Origin: Wolfiporia cocos
Taxonomy: Eukaryota; Basidiomycota; Agaricomycetes; Polyporales; Phaeolaceae
NCBI GenBank assembly: GCA_029448655.1
Contig: JACCLO010000014.1
Coordinates: forward strand, 1,054,001-1,118,000
Length of the DNA stretch: 64,000 bases
Direction of reading: 5' to 3'
Shown: positions 32,287 to 43,517 of the stretch, in pieces
Layout: every line of letters begins with the position of its first letter
How positions within the stretch are numbered: the stretch's first letter is position 1
Notes under the pieces: generated by a model
What the model saw: the letters and a program-made list of their open reading frames with translations, nothing else
What the model was told of the DNA's origin: nothing
The model's database searches: none
Made by a program: the position numbers and the translations under genes

Positions 32287-33954
32287 CTTCCTCTTGTTTC
32301 GGCGTGATTGGGGGGTTGGTGTTATTGCGACCAATGATGGTAGGATTGAGTCAACCAGAATGGCCTTCGTAAGCGCCTCATCCATTCATATACCAGGACG
32401 TCCTCACAGCGCTGCACAGCCAACCACATACACAAGGGACAAATGCGGTGCACAGCCTACAGATCAGCAGCCTGATGGCGATAAATGCAGGTCAACCACC
32501 TCTCTACTCCGTCGATATATGCAGGAGTGCTCTCGAGGCTTACCTCCCGAAACGAAAAGGCGACTGGGGTGTTCTTGTGCGACACCCTAGTGCCCCTCCC
32601 GCGAGTGGCTGGTACGCGCTATCCTCCACCCGTATACGAAGCGTCGAACACAGCACATGGCGCACAGCCGCGAAGGCCTCGTGGCAATAGACCATTGTGC
32701 TGCAAGCTAATTGAATTGCACATGGTTAGACGACATACAAGCACACCAAAAGGAGCCTACTTGCGCTCCAGGACGACGCTGAAGGTACGAGGAAGGCGAG
32801 CTGGGAGTCCCTGTAGCCATCTAGGGTAGTTCAGCCACAATTCTGATCGCATGTCGATCACGTCCGCACATAAAACCTTCGGCACGCCAAGGTCGCACAC
32901 GCTTGCCGCTATCCGTTCATGAGGCCTCAACTCAGCATCTGTTGCACAGCCCCGCAGCCCTCCCAGCGATGAATCACATGGGCGCTGCAGCCATCCACGC
33001 CTCGTTGTTATGATCACAGCTATGCGCCGTGCGGGAGATCCCTTCTTGCACGTCGCCCTCAGCGCATAGGCTACATTGGTTCATTGAGCACGCAAGATTA
33101 ACTTAACCAGTGGTGTTCCACGCCAATCTAGCAGTACAGGTTGCCCGAAAGTGGGCCTTTTGCACGCACTCAGGGAGGCATCGTCGCTTTTGAAAGCGCT
33201 GATGGAGTTGGAAGTTGTATCACTGCGATGCTATCGCGTGCATCCATCACATTCCTCGGTCGTCGTACGAGTCGTAGAGTGCAGGGCTGCGTAGGAAGAG
33301 GTGGGCGAAGAACGTTCGATGGTTCGGATTCCAAGAGCACGCAGTAATGGGCAGCACTGCGGACTGCTGAGCCGGGAAGGGAAAGAAACATTAGGCACCG
33401 GGCAGTTGTGCTTGAGCTTGGATAGTGCGAGTACGCGATGTTGGGTGAATGGCCTGGCTAGATGCGCGAGATAATCGTCGGCGTATCGATGGCTGCTCTC
33501 GTCTGAGTGTCAAGAGTGCGTCTAGATCATGTTCATGCTCAGTATCTGTCACACATACAAACCCAGGGAGCAATACATACGGGCGGTATACGAACGCATC
33601 GCTGTCATGAACACGAGTTGGCATTCAGGATGTCTGAGGTGCAAAACCTGACCCGTCTGCCCTAATGAGCGACTGATGAGTACTGCGACGGGTGTGGCAG
33701 ACTCAGGCGAGCTGAGTCGATTAAATCTTAGAGCACCCCGCAGTAGAGTGTTATGTGGTGGACGAAGAATACAAAGAGGCTTGGATGATGGATGACCTGA
33801 GGGGAGGTATGACGATGTATAAACGGGAATGATGCACATTTAAAGGTGCTGCAGATAGCTGGGCGCGAACTATGGGATCAAGGAAGGCAGCCATGTGATT
33901 GGGGTACACTCGCATCTGCAAAGGTGGGAGTGCATGGTGAGTGCCAGTACGAGC
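32287..33954. other. Array spacer, no gene seen
   Basis: The first part (32400-33060) is paralogous to the upstream flank of A and D; 33140-33950 is paralogous to the downstream flank of the other F-box genes. No ORF is conserved between copies. Confidence 0.4.
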
Positions 33955-35499
33955 TCAAAGAGAGTCTTCATTGAAGAGCCTGAGGTAAATATCAACACGG
34001 GTCCTGCAGGATGGTCAACACGATCATGAGAGGGCGCATTCATTGAGAGGTACCCGCTCACCGCAGGACTCCTCGCTCATGCAATTTCGGCATCTCGGCC
34101 TCGAGCAGGAATTCCCACCGAGTTGCATCTGGAATGGCTTCATCTGGAGCTGTAAAGTACACAAAATTAACGAGGTGCAGCATCTCATGATCTTTGTGAG
34201 AGAACAGTTTGTCGAGTTGAGGGTATATGTCTCTCTTGAGAGCGGACATAGTCCTTTGCAAGTTCTCTTCCGCATTCTGGTTGTATACGGGTTGGCACAT
34301 GACAATTGAGACCTCACGCAACTTCTTCGATACGCTGGATCCAAGAGTGCCGTGCATCCAGGGATATCCGATCTTCTCGAAGTTACAGGCTTGCAAAGAA
34401 ACTGTCTCCAAGCTATCACAATGTGCGAGATTAATTACAGATGCTGTGACGAATGCACATCAAATGTACATATACGGAGCGGGTAGATGTAATATTATAG
34501 ACGTATCAATGGTATCAGAGACCGCAGCCATTGGAGGATCCCTGCCTTCACGTGAATCAGGAGAGTTTCAGGTAGCGGAGAGACTGGCTGCACTGCTTAA
34601 AGAGCTCATGAAGGGGCTCTTTGTATGCATCTAGATACTTACTCTCAAAGGATGCCCAGGCACAAAATTCGAACCCTCAGAGATCAGCGACCACTCCCGC
34701 AGCGCACAGGTGCTCAAGGAGCGCCTTATTTGCCTCGACATTGCAGGAAGTCTCGTCGTCAGAGAAGATCACCAGGTCAGTGAGCCTCACGGAAGGTGGA
34801 CAGCGCGTCGTTGCAAGACTCGCACAGGGGGCCGTGCTCGTGAACAGCACATTTCCGCATGTGAGGCGGGCGAGGCTGGAGAGTGCGCAGACAAGACGCC
34901 CAAACTCGCGCACCTTAGGGAACGTGGCGTCAGCCAGCCGGAGCGCCGTGACAGAAGAAAATGCAGATAGGTGGACGAAGAGGAACGGGTGGGAGTCGGT
35001 CGGTTTCCAGATCGCGTCCTGCACGGTAAGACGCCATAATGGTAGCTTGCCCGCGCCCATCATGGCGAGTGTGCCCAGCTGTGGAATTGGCGCCCGCTCG
35101 CCCGCTCCGCCTGCCACCCAGACCGATCTCCCTTGGTGGAGGATGTCTGGCTGTGCCCGCGCTCGCCTCGCATACCCTTGAACGTCCTTCCGATCCCGCA
35201 GAACGACGATCCGCTGCATCCAGTACCGACACCTCGGTGTCCAGGCCTTGCACACTAGTGCGCATCCCTGCAGCATCCATGCGTCCGCTGCATCCAGTAC
35301 CGACACCTCGGTGTCCAGGCCTTGCACACTAGTGCGCATCCCTGCAGCATCCATGCGTATTCCCACTGCCAGTCGATAATACGTTCGCAGATCTCCGTTG
35401 GGAGCTGCGGTGGCCTTCTTGAGAATGACTTGCTCGCTGCCAGCGCGGCATCCGGAGTGCCCGGGACGCGTCCGATGTGTATCCACCCGGGCTCTGTAT
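33955..35499 (-). pseudogene. F-box gene C, pseudogene
   Basis: Homologous to exons 2-4 of A, B and D, but broken in several ways. Exon 1 is missing and the acceptor before exon 2 reads ATGGAG instead of ATGCAG. A 74-bp tandem duplication (35211-35284 and 35285-35358) shifts the frame in the F-box segment. A TGA interrupts the Leu-rich region near 34680. The intron-2 donor has changed from GTACGT to ATACGT. Exon 3 (about 34440-34066) and the exon-4 peptide (TRVDIYLRLFNEDSL, stop at 33957-33955) survive. The long ORF across 34677-35879 is a chance fusion created by the duplication. Confidence 0.82.
35211..35358. repeat. 74-bp tandem duplication in F-box pseudogene C
   Basis: Two adjacent perfect copies (35211-35284, 35285-35358) covering the codons for ALVCKAWTPRCRYWMQR. 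The length is not a multiple of three and the copies are identical, so it is recent relative to the other damage. Confidence 0.9.
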
Positions 35500-38400
35500 C
35501 TCCATTTATTCTTCAGTATCAGTGTCCCTTGGGGCGTGGGCGGAGATGAACACATCCATATAGATACACCTGGTATGCGACAGATCGATGCAATATGTTG
35601 GGCCCATATGTTTGTGCACGCAGTGTGTGCGGAGAACTCGTACAGCATGTGAACGAGTAGATCATGAGAAAAGATGCAATCTGCCATGGCCGGACAGGCT
35701 GGTGCTATACATGCGCAGACGAAGCACAACTGTGGGACAGTATCGAGAATGGATCGCACAGTGTAAGTCGCCCATCGCACGCGCTGTGCGAAATTAGGAG
35801 CACCATGAAGCAGCCGAGGGAACACATCGCCAAGTAGGTCATTGACGCGAACGCAGTTAGCCGCGTTCAGAGGTCGCACAAGGTGTATCCAACTGAGAGC
35901 GTTCGTGGCGTGACTCTGATGGCGCCGTCAAGCCTCAAAGTCGGAGAGATAAGGAAAGAATACCAGTGCTCTCGCTATCGTTACCGCATATAATTTTCGC
36001 CGGTGTGAGGCGACTCAACTATTTCGGCAGTCAATCCGTACAGGGCTTCGGACAAGGTGTGGCAGCAGTCGCTTGTGGAAGCTCGAACGCGGAACTCGAG
36101 TCCGTCTCATTGTAGGCACCGGTCAGAATGAAGGTCCGTGCGAAGCGTGAGCGATGCAGCAAGTCTGGTTACCAGAACGAGGCGGCGCAGGGAATCGTAG
36201 CACCAGTGCAGAAGATACACTCGTGCGTTAGTGTCGCCGATCGGAGCGGTAGAGGTGCAGAACGAGCGTGACGACGCGCAGGAATATTTCAATGCCGTTC
36301 ACAAGCACGCCATACAGACACGGAGCCGCACATCGAGTACAGTAAGCGTCAAAGGTTCCTGGAGCGATGTCAAGACGAGCTGCATGGATCCAGTATAGAC
36401 CGCTGGACGTGACCATTCAGAAAGACGGGCGGCGCCCCCTGGCGAGGACGCAGATGAGACGACATAGGATAGCAAACAAAGTCTGAGCTTTCAAGTCCGA
36501 GATTTCTGGTAAGGAGGTATCAGAGTCATGTTACACATCTTCACGAAAGGCACAGCGGTTGCTTAGCAAAGTCGAGAGGCCAGGTGAACATTGTGTCGCT
36601 AGTCGGACTAAGGTGCCAGTCCTGGAAGCGAAGCGGAGGGATTTACATCAGCGCGCTAATAAGATGTGGTTGATAACAAGATAGAGCCAGAGAGCTAGAG
36701 TTATGCAGAACGTTTCAGTCGACCATCTCAGCTAGGACACCACTACGCATGCGAATGGCAGAGCTTGGAGGGCAGGTCAGTGACAGCTATAGTTGCATGA
36801 AGGATGTTCTGTAAGCGTAAGCAGTAACAGCTTTGACATTTCAGTTTCGCATGAGCAGAAAGGCTTAGTATTGGAGCTATGCTGTGGAAAAACGATGATG
36901 ACGCACGCTGAACTGCGTAGCTCACCTTCCCACCAACAGCCGCATGAAGTCGCTATCTCCTTCCAAAGGCTGAGATATGATGACACTCCGTGCAAGGTAC
37001 GTGCGTTGTTACCAGTTACAGGATTTGGTGCAAAGGCTAGAGTCAGTAAAATACCGCTGTGAAGAGCAACACGGGATTTTCACAGCAGGCGATCGAAAGA
37101 CGACGTGAGAGAACGCGCTCATTGGACATGCAGCTGTGCTACTGTTCGGAAGAAAGGCGGACATATCTACAGAGTCAGCGCAATGCATGAGAACTGCGCG
37201 CTTCTGAGTCCGAGCGGGAGGATGTAGGACTCGGTCGTCGCGGATCGAGTGCATGGGCGAGCGCTCAGAATGGGATCCGTTTTCCGCGGGCAACCAGCCG
37301 TGCGGACCGGCAAGCCCAGAGTAGAGTTAGAACTCTGAGGCGGGGCCATAGGTAAGCTCTCCAGCAGAGTCAGCCAACGTTTTTGCCGTGGATGACGCAG
37401 ACGTGGAACGAGTGCGGGCGCTTCGATCGCGACGCGATCTAATCTCTCGCGCGCCAGTCGCCAATATCAATGGCTCTCGCTCTTATCATGTTCACTTCTA
37501 CATATGCAGATCTTTGTGGCATCCTGACCGAGAGCGCCCTCCGCCAATGCTTGGCACTGGAGCCCGAGCTGTGTAGGGAAGTCGCGATCGACACGCCGTC
37601 GTCCGAGCTCGGTGTACGTGCATCTGTCAGCCGTGACAGGGACGCCTCATCTCGAAGCTCTGCGCTTCCTTCAGGCTTCTGTCCTCTGGGGCTTGCTATC
37701 CCCCCCCTCCGCAAGCCACAGTGCGTCCTGGATCCGCAATTGCTCTTGACATCGTATAATAGGTCAACTTGTGCATCGGGGCGCGTACGAGATAGCTGTT
37801 TGCCTTGAGGAAGGATATGCATCTGCGACAAACATAGGTTACATTGTCACGAATTTGTCCATTCGCATGCTTGCCTCACTGGTGCGTCAGTGCTCTCATA
37901 AAGAGGAGCGACACGCCATATTGTGCCATTATGCATATGTTGACATAGGGCTGGGAGTACATCCATACCGTATACCAAGATAGGACCGGCCACATCGCAC
38001 GATGCTGTAACATGATAGTGCTATCGCTACAGACTATATCAATCGAAGTGAGGGTGAGATCTAGAGACTGTCAGCTCGACGGCAACCAGCAAAAAACGTC
38101 GAATCGGTGAACTACACTGTAATAGTGTCCGTATGGACCATTAGTTCAAGCGAGATCGGTGTATGCCTAAGAGCGCGTCCTCACCCTCATCGCCTTTCTC
38201 TATGATCAAAACAATGCACGGATAGCCGAAATGTTGGCCCTTCCTCCCACCATGCCACAACATAAACAGCGTCGCCATTGCCGGTCCTCCAGATGTCGCC
38301 CCACCTCGCCTTCCGTCGGGTGAACCCTTGTCATGTACACAGTATGATGAGCCACCACTCAAGCTGCGGAGCTCCTTCACCTCTATAGGACGCATGGCTT

Positions 38401-39788
38401 CTTGACAAGAGCAGGTCATCTTCGCCAATGCTCGGCACTGCTTTCAGAGCTATCTATGCGCAGCGATCGATGCGCCGTCGTCCGAGCTCATTCGTCGGCC
38501 GTGACAGAGACGCCTCGTCTCGAAATAATACCCTTCCGTGAGGCTTCTCTTCTTTGTAGCTCGCTATATTGTTTTTTGCTAGCCAATCGCAGTGTGTTTT
38601 AGGCCCTAGACTTTATATCGAACATCGGCCAACTTGCGCTTCTATATTGAAACAGACATGGGAGCACATCCATGATATTGTGTGCCAAAATGACTTGACA
38701 CGCATCACAGTGCCGACCCGGATTCATAATAGCTGCCATCATGTCACTGAAGAGTAAGCTTCGGAAACAAAGGTAGCATAAGTACGTGAGACCGCCAGGT
38801 TGTAACATAAACGCCAGTGTCAAAACGCGTCAAACGATTACACTACACTGTCACAGTGTCAATATAGATCATCGGTCCATTCCATCCCAGTGCACTCCTC
38901 GAAGTCGTGTCCCTGCCCTCCTCTTCATCTCTATGACCCGCAGAATACACTGACGTCCTCAGGCGTCAACCCTTCTCCACACCATGCCACGACACGAACA
39001 GCACCATCATTTCAGATGCCTCCCCGCTCGCACGCCCATCGGGTGTATCCTGTACATAGATGCGGAACAATGGGACACATCCATCTGTTATCGTACGAGC
39101 CGTTGAGTGCAGGCCCCTGCCTATGACTGACGCGACAAAGCTGCCGAGACATCGCGCGGAGGGAAGCAGAGGTGAGGTGTTCGGCGGCTCGGATGTCAAA
39201 GACGTGTGTTGGGAAGTAGCGCGGTGGATTGCTGACCCGTGGAGGTAAGGAAAGCATGGGGCGCTGCACGGACGTATATCGCCGGATTGTGTGGGTAGCA
39301 ATATTGTGTGGAAGGCCTGCTTAGAATGGCGTAGTAGAACATGTCGATGTCCGCTGTCGTCTGAGCGTTAGTGCGTGGGTCCGACCCTTGGTCTTGATCA
39401 TAATCCGCCACGGACGGGCGATTTGCAACAATATCACTATGATGTCGCCCTGGAATGCAGTATGTCTGAGGTGTAATACCTAACTTGCATACCTGTATGT
39501 GCGACTGACGAGTACTGTATTTGATGTGGCGCATTCACAGCGGAGTGAGTCAATCAAGCGTTGGTGTGCCCCGAGGTAGAATGTACGGTATCGTGAACAT
39601 AGATTGGACCAAAGCTGCGGAGAGGCTTGTATGATGAATTGGCAGAGAAGGAGAACAGACATTGAAACGAAAATGATGCACACTATACTGAAGGGAGCTG
39701 GGAGCGAGCTTTGCAATCAAGGAGGAGAGGCCATGTGATTGGGGCACACTCGCATCTACGAACGTGGGAAGGGAGGGCTAGTACGAGT
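35500..39788. other. Long array spacer with decayed paralogous blocks
   Basis: No gene supported. 35700-35900 matches 26230-26440; 36680-38000 matches 26400-27420; about 38040-38440 and 38870-39310 match 22400-22900; 38440-38760 is a further copy of the 37440-38000 block; 39300-39780 matches the downstream flank of the other F-box genes. It looks like two overlapping rounds of segmental duplication. Confidence 0.4.
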
Positions 39789-41502
39789 TCAAGTATAGTT
39801 TTCATTCCAGAGTCCCAAGAGAACATCCACACGAGTGCTGCAGAATAGCAAGCACGATCATGAGACGGCACAGTCATCGAAGGTACCTACTCACCGCAAG
39901 ATTCCTCGCTCATCCAATTTCGGCATCTCTGCCTTGAGCAGGGATGCCCACCGAGTCGCATCCGGCATGGCGCGATCAGGATGGGTCCATAACACAAAGT
40001 TAACATAGTGGAGCTTCTCATAGTCCTTGTTGGAGAACAGCTCATTGAGCTGAGGGCACAAGTCCTTCCTGAGAGCGGATACAGTCCTTTGTAAGTTCTC
40101 CTCCGCATCTAGGCTGTACACAGGTCGGTCTATGACAACCGACACCTCGCGCAATTCCTTCGATACGTTGGATTCGAGGATGCGGCGCATCCAGGCATAT
40201 CCGACCTTCTCACAGTTCAAGGCTTTCAAAACGACCGTCTCCAGGAGGTTGCACTGTGCGAGGTCAAATACATATCCTATTGCGAGTGAGGATCGGTGTG
40301 CACATACACAGTGGGGAAGGTCATATCATGGACGTACCGATGATCGCATCAGAGATCTGAACATTGCCTAGGCATGAATTGGGAGAGAGTTTCAAGGAGC
40401 GGAGAGACCGGCTGCACTGCTTGAAGAGCTCATGAAGGGGCTTTTTATAAGCTCCGAGATGCCTGCTGGCAAAGGATGCCTCGGCATTAAACTCGAAGCT
40501 CTGGAGGCCAGTGACCACTCCTGCGGCACACAGGTGCCCAATCAGCACCTTATTGGCCTCGACACTGGAGGAAGTCTCGTTGTCTGAGCAGATCACCAGG
40601 TCACTCAGCCTCACGGAGGGAGGACAGCGTGTGATTGCAAGACTCGCACAGGGGGCCGTGCTCGTGAATAGCACATTTTCGCATCTGAGGCGGACGAGGC
40701 TCGGGAGTGCACAGACGAGACGCCCAAACTCGCGCACCTTCGGGAACGTGACGTGATGCAGTCGGAGCGTCGTGACAGAAGAGAATGCGGAGAAGTAGAA
40801 GAAGATGAGCGGATGGAAGTCGCCTGGCTTCCAGATTGCACGCCCGATGACAAGACGCCACACGAGAGGCAGCTTGCCCGCGCCCATGATGGCGAGTGTG
40901 CCCAGCTGCGGAACTGGCGCCCGCTCGCCTTTTTTCGCTCCACCCACCACACGTACCGTTCTCGCTTGCTGGAGGAGGTCTGGCTGTGTCCGCGATCGCC
41001 TCGCATGTCCTTGGACGTGGCTCCGGTCGTACAGAGCGAGGTTCCGCTGCATCCAGTACCGACTCCTCGGCGTCCACGCCTTGCACACAAGGGCGCAGGT
41101 CTGCAGCCTCGGAGTGTCATTCCACTGCCAGTCGATTATACGCTCGCAGACCTCCGTTGGCAGCTGCAGTGGCCTCCTCGAGGACGGATCACTCTCCGTC
41201 AGCGCTGGACTCGGGATGCGTCCGATGTGTCTCCACCCGGGCTCTGTATCTGCGTCTATCCTTCAGTCGTCTCTCTAGAGTGTAGATGGCTCACTTCTGG
41301 CTTCCGCACACTTCTCTCGCGTGGTTTGTTCGACGGCACCGAGATCTCGTGCTTCCTGCTGCAGCGCTGCGGACGGAGCGCTTCGAACTTCTTGCCCTGT
41401 CTCTGCTGCCTTTGCCGTGTCTACGTGGTCCTGGCCGTCCTCTTTGATCGGCGCTACGGCAGCTTCCAGGGTGCATCGCTTCGCGCCATTTGCTTTGGCC
41501 AT
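39789..41502 (-). CDS. F-box protein D, four exons, intact (516 aa)
   Basis: Exons: 41502-41295, 41249-40338, 40276-39895, 39837-39789, with introns of 45, 61 and 57 nt in the same positions and phases as A and B. Exon 1 starts MAKANGAKRCTLEAAVAP; a TAA lies in frame upstream, which fixes this Met as the likely start and guided the choice in A and B. Exon 2 has LPTEVCERIIDWQWNDTPRL and Leu-rich repeats. Exon 3 reads VFDLAQCNLLETVVLKA, and exon 4 ends TRVDVLLGLWNENYT. It is open throughout. The predicted role is an SCF-type adaptor, by analogy only. Confidence 0.8.
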
Positions 41503-42465
41503 CTTCCTCTTGTTTCGGCGTGATTAGGGTTTAGAGCTATCGCGACCCGTGACGGCAAGGATTGAATCAAGCAGAGTGACCCTGGTAGGTCTGCCCAGTC
41601 GTTCATATACCAGGACGTCCTCACAGCGTCGCACAGCCAACCACACGTACAGAGGAGTGCACAGCACGGCGCTTCTTTCATCTACACAGCCTGGCAGCGA
41701 GGAATGAGAATGGACGCCAATGACCGCATTAGGCACGGTTCGCCGACAGGAGCGATACAGGAGCGCCAGACGACATGACCTGTCGGCGTTGATAATTGCA
41801 GAGCTATGGTCCCTCCCCTGATCTCTACTCCGCGAATGAGCCTATGTATGCAGGCGTACTTCCGAGGTTTACATCCCGAGACGCGAATGCGACTCGCGAG
41901 CATTCGCGGTGGCCACAGGGCCTCTCCTACGAAAGGCTCGTGTGCGCTTTACGCTATTCTTCTGCGAAGCCTCGAGTTCAGGATCCGTCGCACAGCCTCC
42001 ACGCCTCGCGGCGATGAATCATACGGGCGCTGCAGCCATACATGCCTTGATGTGCCGCGGGCGTCTCCCCGCACACATCGTCTCCCATATCACTACGTGC
42101 ATAGCACAATCTTTACCACGGAAATACCCTGAACAAATTGATTAAAGTAAATTGTCCTTGAAAACCTGGGACAAACCGTGAACTTGGTTAAAATATTTAC
42201 AGCATCTTTCCTGCAGAAAAAAGCTACTTGTCTGACATAAAATATTGTGAGCATGGATTATATTAAATATTCACACATTTTTGCAGTAGGAAATCCTGTG
42301 GATGCACTTTAAGTATTTCTCAAGTATTTTCTGCCCAAGTATTGTTAAAATGGAGGGTTGGACCACCATCCGGCAGAGTCTCACGTGTCACATCTTTTTT
42401 GAATACATTTGTATCCTGCCGCAGTAAACGAAGTACAAAAGTGGTCACGCTGGGCGCAGTGACTA
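41503..42465. other. Upstream flank of F-box D and AT-rich spacer
   Basis: 41600-42060 is paralogous to the upstream flanks of A and B and ends the duplicated array. 42120-42400 is AT-rich with no gene or repeat that I recognise. Confidence 0.4.
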
Positions 42466-42599
42466 GAGGGACTTCAGTGCCGGAGATGCATCTTTAGAGA
42501 CACCGCAGATGCATCTGAGGCTCTCTAAGCAATCTTAACGCCCAAGTGTGCTGCATAGATGCATCTGAATAAAATAAGATGCATCTGTGCAAGAAATAC

Positions 42600-42666
42600 C
42601 TGTGCAGGGTTCGAACACTTGACCTGGGATTAGTGAAGTCACAACCTGTACCACTTCGCCAAATGG
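42600..42666 (-). ncRNA. tRNA-like module 1 of the TIR element
   Basis: The sense strand has an A-box-like TGGCGAAGTGGT and, about 45 nt later, a B-box-like GTTCGAACCC, then TTATTTTATT, a possible Pol III stop. The T-stem pairs poorly and no complete cloverleaf forms, so it is not a functional tRNA. The copy in 54672-54988 keeps both boxes. Confidence 0.5.
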
Positions 42667-42962
42667 TCTTGGTATCTGGTCACATACTTGTCAATATGAT
42701 CCATTTAATGTCCTTTCATTGCTGTAGCTTGTTAATTGTCAAGTCACACCTTAGTGCAATGTTCCCATATTGCCCTGTAGGTAATTTATGACAGCATCCT
42801 TACCTCATTGCAGATACATATGGGTTGTGGGATACATTAATAAAGAGATGCATTCTGAGTTCAAGGAACACTTGAGCTTACTGACATATGAGCAGAATGT
42901 TAAATTTTTTACAACCGTTATTATATCAACTACTGAATATATATTTGCACAAGACCTTCCTT

Positions 42963-43043
42963 TCACTAACCACTTTAGCTGAGTGGTTTCAGCTGCTGTT
43001 TCGCTGAGGTCTCATGGTTCCTGGTTCGATTCCCGGCTTGTGA
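42963..43043 (+). ncRNA. tRNA-like module 2 of the TIR element
   Basis: TTTAGCTGAGTGGTTTCAGC (A box and a good D-arm) is followed by GGTTCGATTCC (B box) and, after the module, TTTATTTTG. The acceptor stem pairs at about 5 of 7 positions with extra bases before the D-arm, so it is tRNA-derived rather than a tRNA gene. Copy 2 (about 46550-46634, minus) keeps the same boxes. Confidence 0.55.
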
Positions 43044-43150
43044 TGCTTTATTTTGGTACTAACGAGCGCCTAATTTCGATGACTTAGAGTGCCCCAGATG
43101 CATCTGTGGTATCTCTAAAGATGCATCTGTGGCACTGAAACTCTACATGA

Positions 43151-43517
43151 CTATGGAGGGCAGATATGTAGAGGTCTTGGGAGCATCAGGGGAGAAGTTG
43201 TAGGTGAAAGATGAAAGTGGTTATTCAGAGGAGGGTGGGCCATCATGGCCTGGGAACTTACCCTGTGTCTACCTGTGTCTATAGCAACGGGTAGGGGGGC
43301 TATGAGGTTCATGAAAGCAGTAGAGCCAGACAGGAAGTGGGAGAATGCTGTGAGTCCTCTTCTTGTGGTAGAGATGATTTGAAGGTTGAGCGCTGGTGAG
43401 GCTTGGCGAAGGTGGGGGCATGTGTCTTCGTGGAGGGGGCAGTCGTGCAAGATGTGTGAGCCAGTCTGGATGGTAGTGCTATTGCAGGGGCAGTAGACGG
43501 TCTCAGAGGAGCCCATT
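43151..43517 (-). pseudogene. LINE relic: C-terminal zinc/RNase H tail
   Basis: The minus strand reads SETVYCPCNSTTIQTGSHIL followed by HDCPLHED, the C-C-H-C pattern after the RNase H domain of fungal non-LTR retrotransposons (normally C.CG...ET..HIL..CP). It continues the relic at 45398-45909 and is separated from it by the foldback element. Confidence 0.6.

Larger units (their letters stand above)
42466..43145 (+). mobile_element. TIR element with two tRNA-like modules, copy 1 (680 bp)
   Basis: The ends are imperfect inverted repeats of about 60 bp (left GAGGGACTTCAGTGCC..., right complement TAGAGTTTCAGTGCC...). They are flanked by AGTGACTA and CATGACTA (6 of 8 match), and copy 2 has a perfect 8-bp TSD. 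Six copies of the palindrome AGATGCATCT lie at 42484, 42507, 42557, 42577, 43096 and 43119. Two tRNA-like modules point outward toward the ends. No protein is encoded, so transposition must depend on another element; the 8-bp TSD suggests hAT. Confidence 0.75.

Noticed and set aside
34677..35879. 400-codon ORF as a single protein
   Set aside because: It joins an unrelated decayed block to F-box pseudogene C through a frame-shifting 74-bp duplication; paralogues show a different exon structure.
42600..43043. True tRNA genes
   Set aside because: A and B boxes are present but acceptor and T stems do not pair properly and no clear anticodon arm forms.
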